From: JAABQT01 sp035459025
Lineage (GTDB): Bacteria; Pseudomonadota; Gammaproteobacteria; Burkholderiales; SG8-39
NCBI GenBank assembly: GCA_035459025.1
Contig: DATHYT010000057.1
Location: forward strand, 1 to 12,077
DNA: 12,077 bases
Direction of reading: 5' to 3'
The notes below the pieces were generated by a model. It saw only the letters and a list, made by a program, of their open reading frames with translations. It had not been told where the DNA came from and did not search any database. A program made the translations under genes and the position numbers. Of this stretch, positions 1 through 5,464 are shown piece after piece. Each line of letters begins with the position of its first letter. Positions within the stretch are counted from its first letter, which is position 1.

Positions 1-1
1 G

Positions 2-748
2 CTGCGGCTCGAGTCCATCGATTCCCTGCTCAAGGGAGGCAGCAAGGGTCCGGTGGTCAAGCCCGGTGATCCCGCGGGCAGCGAGCTCGTGCGCCGGCTG
101 CGCGGGACGAGCCAGCCGCGCATGCCGCTCACCGGGCCGCCCTTCCTGAGCGACGCGGAAATCGCGTCGGTCGAGAAGTGGATCGCCGCGGGCGCGCCCC
201 GCGGCGGCGCCGCGGCCGACGCGCAGCCGCGGACCCGCAAGCCGGGCGAGCCGCTCACCTACGCCGACGTGCAGCCGATCCTCGGCGCGCGCTGCGCCAA
301 GTGCCACACCGACAACGGGCAGATGGGGGCGCCGCCGGGGGGATTGCGGCTGAACAACTACGCCAACGCCCTGGCGAGCGGCGATCGCGCGCGCGTGGTG
401 CCGGGCCGGCCCGCGGCGAGCGAGCTCGTGCGCCGCATCCGCGGGCAGTCGCTGCCGCGCATGCCGTTCGACGGGCCGCCCTACCTGAGCGAGGAGGAGA
501 TCGCGCTCATCGTGCGCTGGATCGAGCAAGGCGCGCGCGACGCGGATGGGCATCGGGCCCCCGTTCCGGCGGGAGCGCGCGTGCGCCTCGGCGGCACCCT
601 CGCGGGCCCGCAGCAGCTCGATGAGCTCGACTTCGAGTGGCAGGGCCGCCGGCGCGAGCAGCGCGCCGCGATCGGCAGCCGTGTCGAGCTGCGCGGCACG
701 GTCGGCGCCGACGGGCGCATCTACGCGGAGCGCGTTCGCGGGCGCTGA
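2..748 (+). CDS. c-type cytochrome with tandem planctomycete-type heme domains (5' end missing)
   Basis: The reading frame is open from the left edge, so the N-terminus, including any signal peptide and probably a first heme site, lies outside the window; 248 residues are visible. One heme-binding motif, CAKCH, is seen at bases 293-307. It sits in a segment beginning YADVQPIL and ending in RMPFDGPPYLSEEE followed by a WIEQGA helix, the layout of planctomycete-type cytochrome c domains (PSCyt1-like). The Met of RMP is a plausible sixth heme ligand. The visible start carries the end of a second copy (RMPLTGPPFLSDAE, then WIAAGA), so at least two domains occur in tandem, about 113 residues apart. 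The last 55 or so residues lack heme motifs and resemble a small beta-barrel of the DUF5666 kind (VELRGTVGADGRIYAERV); that match is tentative. A periplasmic electron-transfer role is inferred. It is on the opposite strand from the oxidase operon, so a functional link is only suggested by proximity. Confidence 0.85.
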   Translation: MRLESIDSLLKGGSKGPVVKPGDPAGSELVRRLRGTSQPRMPLTGPPFLSDAEIASVEKWIAAGAPRGGAAADAQPRTRKPGEPLTYADVQPILGARCAKCHTDNGQMGAPPGGLRLNNYANALASGDRARVVPGRPAASELVRRIRGQSLPRMPFDGPPYLSEEEIALIVRWIEQGARDADGHRAPVPAGARVRLGGTLAGPQQLDELDFEWQGRRREQRAAIGSRVELRGTVGADGRIYAERVRGR

Positions 749-853
749 TTTCGGCGCGCCGGCGCCCGCAGTGCTTGACGGGCGTACCGTTTAGGCAGGC
801 GCGTGTTGCCGTGCGGCGACGCGACAAATGGCCGCGGCATCCAGTGCCGGCAA

Positions 854-892
854 GTCTATAACCCATTGTTTAAGTTATCTTTTCTTATAGAC
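854..892. repeat. 8-bp perfect inverted repeat in AT-rich island, possible operator
   Basis: GTCTATAA (854-861) and TTATAGAC (885-892) are exact reverse complements, with centres 31 bp apart, close to three helical turns. A second, nested pair, ATAAC (858-862) and GTTAT (874-878), shares bases with the left arm, so two alternative pairings are possible. The position, some 180 bp upstream of the only downstream plus-strand start, suits a regulator-binding site or a structured leader. No known operator was recognised; the regulatory role is inferred. Confidence 0.4.
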
Positions 893-1056
893 CGCCGGCT
901 GAGCCGGTCGATCGGCAGGACACTTGTTAACCGGCGCCCGGCGCACTGCGGGTTTAGGCTGCGCCATGCAGTCGGGCGCTCGACTTTTTCTGCGCCAGGT
1001 CCAGGTGTGAGCGAACCTACTTGAAGCGGACCGGGCGCTTTTCGAAGTCGCATGGA

Positions 1057-1062
1057 AAGGAG
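1057..1062 (+). promoter_or_regulatory. ribosome binding site AAGGAG deciding the 1070 start
   Basis: AAGGAG lies 7 bases before the ATG at 1070. An in-frame ATG at 1052 lies upstream of this site and has no ribosome site of its own, and starting there would put an acidic, polar stretch before the signal peptide, so 1070 is preferred. Confidence 0.75.
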
Positions 1063-1069
1063 CAGGACC

Positions 1070-1552
1070 ATGAAGTCTATGAAGCTCAAGGCAGTAACCC
1101 TCGGAGTCGGAGCGGCGCTGGTCGCCTCGCTGGGAACGGCGCAGGCCGCGTCGGTCAGCGAATGCCGCGCGCTGGTGGGTTTCAAATCGGACTACGCGGC
1201 GTGGGGCGCAGTGCAGAACAACGAGCAATATTTCGTTGCCAATAACCGGGTCAACCCATGCGTGGTCAAGCTCGTGCTGCCCTCGGCGAAGGGCAAGCCG
1301 GACAACACCCAGACGTATGACATCAACCATGAGATGGCGAAAGACGCGTGCAGCATGTACAACTACCTCTCCTCGATCGACTCCAAGCTCGACCAGGCCA
1401 AAGTGAACGAGGCCTACGTCATCGTGAGCGACATGCACGCCAAGCTGAATAGCCTCCTTGGCACGGGCAAGCTGGAGCAGGCTGGGTACGACGCCATTAC
1501 GCCGAAGGTCACCGAAGTGCAATCCTGCATCTACAACCTGATGTCGCAATAA
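1070..1552 (+). CDS. small exported protein with four cysteines, function unknown
   Basis: 160 residues that I do not recognise as any named family. The start is set by AAGGAG 7 bases upstream. Residues 1-27 form a clear Sec signal peptide: Lys-rich start (KSMKLK), hydrophobic core and an AQA cleavage site near residue 26. The mature part has about 133 residues and exactly four cysteines (32, 64, 94, 153), an even number that fits two disulfides in the periplasm or outside the cell. The second half (roughly 85-155) looks mostly helical. There is no heme motif, lipobox or transmembrane segment beyond the signal. Base use is visibly less GC-rich than in the neighbours. It has its own strong terminator and converges with the minus-strand operon, so it is a separate transcription unit. 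Real gene: confident. Function: unknown. Confidence 0.85.
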   Translation: MKSMKLKAVTLGVGAALVASLGTAQAASVSECRALVGFKSDYAAWGAVQNNEQYFVANNRVNPCVVKLVLPSAKGKPDNTQTYDINHEMAKDACSMYNYLSSIDSKLDQAKVNEAYVIVSDMHAKLNSLLGTGKLEQAGYDAITPKVTEVQSCIYNLMSQ

Positions 1553-1574
1553 CGCGGCAACTTCGCAGCAACTG

Positions 1575-1602
1575 AAGCCCCGGCATGCCGGGGCTTTTTT
1601 TT
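1575..1602 (+). terminator. strong intrinsic terminator of the small secreted gene
   Basis: A perfect palindrome, AAGCCCCGG-CATG-CCGGGGCTT (1575-1596), is followed by a run of eight T (1595-1602), starting 23 bases after the stop codon. This is a textbook Rho-independent terminator for plus-strand transcription. On the minus strand the hairpin is not followed by a U-run, so termination of the convergent operon here would be inefficient or need another mechanism. Confidence 0.93.
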
Positions 1603-1609
1603 CGCCCGC

Positions 1610-2551
1610 CTAGAGCGGGAGCAGGATCTCGACCTTGCTCGCGGCGCGCAACGCCGCCACCTCGCGCTCGAGCGTCTGGCGGCCGCGGCCCTGCACCAGA
1701 TGCTCGCGGATGCGCTCGCGGGCGGCCGCGAAGGGCACCGTCGCTTCGGGCATCCGTTCCTCGAGCTTCAGGACGTAGAGCCCGTCGGGCGCCTCGACCA
1801 CCCCCGAGAGCTCGCCGGGCTGCAACGCGAAGGCCGCCGCCCCGAGGGGCCCGGCGAGCTGGCCGCGCGCGACCGGGTCCATCGCGCCGCCCCAGGGGCG
1901 CGTCGGGTGGTCTGACTCGCGCCGCGCCAGCGCGTCGAACTCCTCGCCCTTTTCCAGCCGCGCGCGCAGCGCCTCGATGCGCTCGCGCGCGCCGGGCGCG
2001 GCGCGCACCTGCAGCACGCGCAGGCGCAGCTGCTCGGGCCGGTGGAAGTGCGCGGGGTTGTCGCGGTAGAAGCGCTCGAGCTCCTCGTCGCCCACCGCCA
2101 GCTTGCCCTCGAGCAGCGCCTGCGCGGCGCGGTCGGCCGAGAGCATGCGGCGCGCGTATTCGCGGTAGCTCTTCGCGTCGAAGCCGTCGCGCGCGATGCG
2201 CCGCTCGAACGCGTCGCGCGACTTGAACTGCGCCACGGTGCGCGTGACGGCTTGATCCACGTCCGCGTCGCCGACCACCAGGCCGTCGCGCTGCGCCTTC
2301 TGCCAGAGCAGCTCCTCGCCGATCAGGCGCTCGAGCACTTCGCGCTTGATCTCGGCCACCGTCTCCGGCCGGCGCATCGCGGCGATGTTGAGATTGCGCG
2401 CACGCAGCTCCTGCTCGAAGCCGCGCTCGAGCTGCTGGATGGAAATCGCGGCGCCGTTCACGCGCGCCGCCGTGCCGGGCGTGACCTGGGCGATTGCGCC
2501 GGCGGCCGCGAGAGCGAGGCACGCCCCGGTGAAGAAGCGAATCGACCGCAT
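1610..2551 (-). CDS. periplasmic PpiC/SurA-like folding factor (parvulin-type peptidyl-prolyl isomerase family)
   Basis: 313 residues from the ATG at 2551; a TTG six bases further upstream is possible but adds nothing. Residues 1-21 are a signal peptide ending AIA-Q. Residues about 27-130 match the SurA_N-type helical chaperone region (VNGAAISIQQLERGF, then a long helical stretch). Residues about 175-265 are the rotamase domain: LEKGEEFDALARRESD, the WGG turn at 220-222, then ALQPGELSGVVEAPDGLYVLKL. C-terminal helices follow. The histidines normally found in the opening A-x-H-I-L strand and in the closing D-G-x-H strand appear replaced (LRVLQV; Tyr259), so chaperone rather than isomerase activity is likely. 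It ends the operon, 18 bases after the second SCO gene. An analogous prolyl-isomerase gene is, as I recall, linked to mofA in Leptothrix. Inferred role: folding of the large exported oxidase. Confidence 0.88.
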   Translation of the reverse strand: MRSIRFFTGACLALAAAGAIAQVTPGTAARVNGAAISIQQLERGFEQELRARNLNIAAMRRPETVAEIKREVLERLIGEELLWQKAQRDGLVVGDADVDQAVTRTVAQFKSRDAFERRIARDGFDAKSYREYARRMLSADRAAQALLEGKLAVGDEELERFYRDNPAHFHRPEQLRLRVLQVRAAPGARERIEALRARLEKGEEFDALARRESDHPTRPWGGAMDPVARGQLAGPLGAAAFALQPGELSGVVEAPDGLYVLKLEERMPEATVPFAAARERIREHLVQGRGRQTLEREVAALRAASKVEILLPL

Positions 2552-2569
2552 GGACAACGCGCCCCGCCC

Positions 2570-3229
2570 TCAGCGCGCCGCGGGCGCACCCGGCCGCGGG
2601 CTGTCCGCGAGGAGCTTGAGCCGCTCGGCGATGGCGATCGGGGGTGCGTCGGGGCGGATCTTGGCCCAGCGCTTCGCGGGCACGTTGCCGGCGATGAGCA
2701 GCGTCGAGTGCGCCTCGACGCTCGGCGAGAACTGGCCGAGCTTCTTCAGGATGTGGTCGATGTTCGACTTCGCGCCGGTGAGAAAGACCCAGCCCGAGAG
2801 GTCCGCGTTCTGCGCCTCGGCGAAGCCGCGCAGCGCCGCGGGCGAGTCGCGCTCGGGGTCCGAGCTGAGCGTGACGAACATGATCTCGCGGCCAAAACGA
2901 TCGCCGAGCAGGCCGCGCACCTGGTTCAGGTGCTGCGTGATGAGCGGGCAGGCGTCCTTGCAGTTGGTGTAGATGACGTTGATCAGCACGGTGCGCCCCG
3001 CGAGCACGTCGGAGTAGAAGCGCACCTTGCGCCCCTCGTGGGTGAGGAGCTCGAGGTCGGTGAAGTAGGCGCGCGCGTCGGGGCGGGCGCGCACGTCCTG
3101 CGCCGGCTCGCCCTGCGCCTTCGCCTTGCCGGCGTCGGCGGCGGGGGTATGCGCGCCCGTGTGCGCCGGCGCAGCGCCCGCCAGCACGAGCGCCAGCGCC
3201 AGCCGCGACGTGAAGTTGCCGAAATTCAT
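2570..3229 (-). CDS. SCO1/SenC family copper chaperone or thiol protein (second copy)
   Basis: 219 residues. The start at 3229 has GGAGGT 5 bases upstream. The N-terminus is hydrophobic with an export signal to about residue 20-22, followed by an Ala/Gly-rich linker and then a thioredoxin-like fold. The SCO signature is present: CKDAC (Cys90 and Cys94, CxxxC followed by Pro), VTLSSDPERDSP at 119-130, and the distant copper-ligand His174 in EAHST. The family binds one copper through two Cys and one His and loads cuproenzymes, or acts as a thiol reductase, in the periplasm. It shares only the motif framework with the other SCO protein in this operon (NVIYTNCKDACP against SFVYTTCTTVCP), so it is not a recent duplicate. 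It lies 31 bases after the cytochrome/ligand-binding fusion gene. A role in metallating the large multicopper oxidase is inferred from context. Confidence 0.93.
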   Translation of the reverse strand: MNFGNFTSRLALALVLAGAAPAHTGAHTPAADAGKAKAQGEPAQDVRARPDARAYFTDLELLTHEGRKVRFYSDVLAGRTVLINVIYTNCKDACPLITQHLNQVRGLLGDRFGREIMFVTLSSDPERDSPAALRGFAEAQNADLSGWVFLTGAKSNIDHILKKLGQFSPSVEAHSTLLIAGNVPAKRWAKIRPDAPPIAIAERLKLLADSPRPGAPAAR

Positions 3230-3234
3230 GCCTG

Positions 3235-3240
3235 ACCTCC
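3235..3240 (-). promoter_or_regulatory. ribosome binding site GGAGGT of the second SCO gene
   Basis: On the minus strand GGAGGT sits 5 bases before the ATG at 3229, in the 31-base gap after the preceding gene. A near-perfect Shine-Dalgarno sequence, fixing the start. Confidence 0.75.
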
Positions 3241-3260
3241 GTTCGATTCCGATTCGTTGC

Positions 3261-4817
3261 TCACAGGGGCTCCAGGCCGATCCAGTCCGAGACCGGCCGG
3301 AAGCCGCGTTGCGGATCCACCGCCAGGACGTAGCCCCCCAGCGCGCCGACGCGCCGGCCCGGCCCGAAGCTCACCGGCGGCGTGGGGCCCGCGTCGAAGC
3401 GGTGCAGGCCCTCGAGCGCGCGCGCGAAACGCTCGCGGTTGAGCTCGCGCCCGGCGCGGCGCAGCCCTTCCAGGGTAATGGAGAGCGCCGCGTAGGCGAA
3501 GCCTTGCGCCGCGGCGTGGCCCTGCCCGAGCGCGCGCTCGCTGCGCAATTGCTCGAACGCGCCTGCGGCCGGGCTGCCGCCCTGCAGGTCGCCGCGCGTC
3601 GGGTAGGCGACGAACAGGCGCCCCTGGAACGCGGCGGGCGCCGAGAACATGGCGCGCGCGGCCCCCGCCCCCGGCGCGTAGATCGCCGGCCGCCAGCCGA
3701 GTCGCTCGGCATAGCCGAGCAGCGCGGCAAGCTCGCGATCGCTGCCCGCGAACAGGACGCTCTGCACGCCCAGGTGGCTCAGCCGCGCCACCGCGCCCGG
3801 CTCGGCCGCCGAGCGCGCCGGCAGCAGCTCGAGCCCGCCGCATTGCAGGCGCTCGCATTCATCCTGCAGCGCGCGGGCCACGCGCCCCTCGGGGTCGTCC
3901 ACGAACGCCGTCACCCGCTCCGACTTGGGATCCTTGCCGCGGCCGACGAAATCCAGGAGCACGCGCGCGAGCTCGGGCATGCCCGGATAAAGGTAGAAGG
4001 TGCGCGGCGAAGCGTTCGCGCCGGTCATGAGGGTGAACGGGGCGATGACGTGAAGCGCGCGCTCGCGCGCGAACTGCGCCATCTCGGCCTCGCTGCCGAC
4101 GCTGTAGGGGCTGACGAGCGCGAACACCGGCAGCTCGCCGAAGCGCGCCTGCGCCTCGGCAAGGTCCGGCGCGACGACGAGCTCCAGGCGCCGGCCGTGG
4201 ATGCCGCCCTGCTCGTTGATCCGGCCGACGTAGGCCCTCAGCACGCCGCGCATCGCCGCGCCGACCGCGGCGGCAGGCCCGCGATCCGGCAGGATCGTGC
4301 CCAGGCGCAGCAGCGCATCGCTCACGCCCGGGTCGCGCTCCTCGGCGAGGCGCTTCAGGTACTCGGTCAGCGCCGCCGACTCGCTCACCGAGAGCGAATA
4401 ACGCGGCATGGCGGCATCCAGACGCGCGCCGTCCGGGTCGAGCCCTTCGCTGACCGCGCGCGCGAAGCTGCGCTCGTTGTAGGGCCCGTGCCGGCGCCCG
4501 TCGGCGCGCACCAGGCCATAGGGCTTGGTGAGGTTCTCCCAGGTGATGTCGGTCGGCAGGACCCCGCCCTCGGGCCGGCCGCGGCCGTCCGCGCCGTGGC
4601 AGTTGCCGCAGGACACCGCGGCGCCGGCGAGCGCGATGCCCTGGGGCCCGACCAGGGCGCGCACCGGCTCGCCGCGCTCGTTGCGGCCCTCGAGGAAGAT
4701 CCGCCGCCCCAGATCGATGCGCGCGTCCTCGGCCGGCGCCGCGGGCGCCCGCAGCGCCGCACCCAGCGCCAGCGCGCCCAGGACGAGCGCGAGTCCCAGG
4801 CGCGTCCCGCCGCGCAT
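3261..4817 (-). CDS. fusion of c-type cytochrome and periplasmic ligand-binding (Leu/Ile/Val receptor-type) domain
   Basis: 518 residues from the ATG at 4817. The frame stays open to 5420, but the upstream part only shadows the overlapping SCO gene. Residues 1-27 are a signal peptide. Residues about 34-158 form a class I-like cytochrome c domain with CGNCH at 70-74 (bases 4596-4610), GADGRGRPEGG after it, and Met137 in AMPRYS as probable sixth ligand. Residues about 168-505 match the type I periplasmic-binding fold of branched-chain amino acid receptors (Peripla_BP_6-like): RAYVGRINEQGGIHGRRLEL, SPYSVGSEAEMAQFA, then RVTAFVDDPEGRVARAL. Cys321 and Cys326 could form a disulfide. No permease or ATPase genes are nearby, so transport is unlikely. 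Inferred role: a ligand-responsive or docking heme protein serving the oxidase. Stop and start overlap with the upstream SCO gene (TGATG), and the start has little Shine-Dalgarno sequence, suggesting translational coupling. Confidence 0.9.
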   Translation of the reverse strand: MRGGTRLGLALVLGALALGAALRAPAAPAEDARIDLGRRIFLEGRNERGEPVRALVGPQGIALAGAAVSCGNCHGADGRGRPEGGVLPTDITWENLTKPYGLVRADGRRHGPYNERSFARAVSEGLDPDGARLDAAMPRYSLSVSESAALTEYLKRLAEERDPGVSDALLRLGTILPDRGPAAAVGAAMRGVLRAYVGRINEQGGIHGRRLELVVAPDLAEAQARFGELPVFALVSPYSVGSEAEMAQFARERALHVIAPFTLMTGANASPRTFYLYPGMPELARVLLDFVGRGKDPKSERVTAFVDDPEGRVARALQDECERLQCGGLELLPARSAAEPGAVARLSHLGVQSVLFAGSDRELAALLGYAERLGWRPAIYAPGAGAARAMFSAPAAFQGRLFVAYPTRGDLQGGSPAAGAFEQLRSERALGQGHAAAQGFAYAALSITLEGLRRAGRELNRERFARALEGLHRFDAGPTPPVSFGPGRRVGALGGYVLAVDPQRGFRPVSDWIGLEPL

Positions 4818-5446
4818 CAGTGCCGCTGCCGGGCGACGGGCACCGCGAGCGCATGCTCGACCTGCGCGAGCACTTCCTCCACGCTCGGGAACCCGTACAA
4901 GCGCGTCCAGCGGCGCCCCTCGGCGTCGCCGATCATCGTCACCGCCGGATGATCCTCGGGATTCGGCGTGAACGTGCCGAAGGCCTTCAGCACCGCATCG
5001 ACGTCGCTCTTGCGGCCGGTGAGCCAGCGCCAGTGCTCGCCCGCGCCGTGCAGGCCCGAGTACTCCTTCAGCCGCGCCGGCGTGTCGCGCTGCGGGTCCA
5101 CCGTGATCGAGACGAGCAGTACTTTCTCGCCCAGGCGCCCTTCCAGCCGCCGCTGCAGCTGGGACATCGTTGCCGAGAGCACCGGGCAGACGGTGGTGCA
5201 GGTGGTGTAGACGAAGCTCACCACCGCGACGCGCTGGCCGAGTACGTCGGAGGCGAGGCGCACCTCGCGGCCGTCCTGGTCCACCAGGCGCGCATCCGGA
5301 AGCCGCAGCTGCACCCCCACGGGCCGGGCCGAGGCCGCGCGCGCCGCATTCGCCTCGTGGGCCGCCTTGTCGTGCGCGAATGCCGCGACGCTCAGGCCCG
5401 CGCCCGCCGCCAGCGCCCATGCCATTGCCAGATTTCGCCTGTGCAT
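4817..5446 (-). CDS. SCO1/SenC family copper chaperone or thiol protein (first copy)
   Basis: 209 residues. The start at 5446 is preceded by GGGGAG 9 bases upstream and lies 18 bases after the propeller gene. Residues 1-24 are a signal peptide ending AFA-H. The mature protein has a thioredoxin-like fold with the SCO hallmarks: CTTVC (Cys83 and Cys87) followed by Pro, SITVDPQRDTP at 113-123, and His166 in EDHPAVT as the third copper ligand. His residues just after the signal (HDKAAH, and the terminal RQRH) may give weak extra metal binding. Family role: delivery of copper to, or thiol reduction of, exported cuproproteins. Its last base of coding and stop (TGA) overlap the ATG of the cytochrome/ligand-binding fusion, so the two are probably made in fixed proportion. 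Confidence 0.94.
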   Translation of the reverse strand: MHRRNLAMAWALAAGAGLSVAAFAHDKAAHEANAARAASARPVGVQLRLPDARLVDQDGREVRLASDVLGQRVAVVSFVYTTCTTVCPVLSATMSQLQRRLEGRLGEKVLLVSITVDPQRDTPARLKEYSGLHGAGEHWRWLTGRKSDVDAVLKAFGTFTPNPEDHPAVTMIGDAEGRRWTRLYGFPSVEEVLAQVEHALAVPVARQRH

Positions 5447-5464
5447 CCTTGCGCGCTCCCCGGT

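Larger units (their letters stand above)
749..1069. other. intergenic region with AT-rich island, probable control region of the small secreted gene
   Basis: No credible gene is seen in these 321 bases; open frames here have no ribosome site and no recognisable product. Just after the upstream stop, GGCGC/GCGCC (753-757 and 762-766) can form a short stem, but no T-run follows, so an intrinsic terminator is not supported. Bases 852-892 are strikingly AT-rich against the GC-rich surroundings and contain an inverted repeat, listed separately. TATAAC at 857-862 resembles a -10 box but has no convincing -35 partner. The rest, up to the ribosome site at 1057, has no motif I can name. If transcription starts near the island, the leader would be about 180 bases long. 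Confidence 0.5.

Noticed and set aside
857..862. TATAAC as a -10 promoter box
   Set aside because: No acceptable -35 hexamer is found 16-18 bases upstream, so it is mentioned only as part of the AT-rich island.
2042..3235. Plus-strand open frame of about 400 codons opposite the PpiC-like and SCO genes
   Set aside because: Arg/Glu/Ala-rich shadow of two well-supported minus-strand genes, with no ribosome site or recognisable motif.
3261..4817. A branched-chain amino acid transport system
   Set aside because: Only the receptor-type domain is present, fused to a heme domain; no permease or ATPase gene is in the window and the operon is oxidase-centred.
3126..4952. Very long plus-strand open frame (about 600 codons) opposite the cytochrome fusion and second SCO genes
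   Set aside because: It is antisense to clearly identified genes, its translation is a low-complexity Arg/Ala/Gly-rich sequence without domains, and such frames are expected in very GC-rich DNA.
4818..5420. N-terminal extension of the cytochrome/ligand-binding fusion
   Set aside because: The frame is open but overlaps the whole SCO gene in another frame; the signal peptide begins at the ATG at 4817, which also forms the TGATG overlap.
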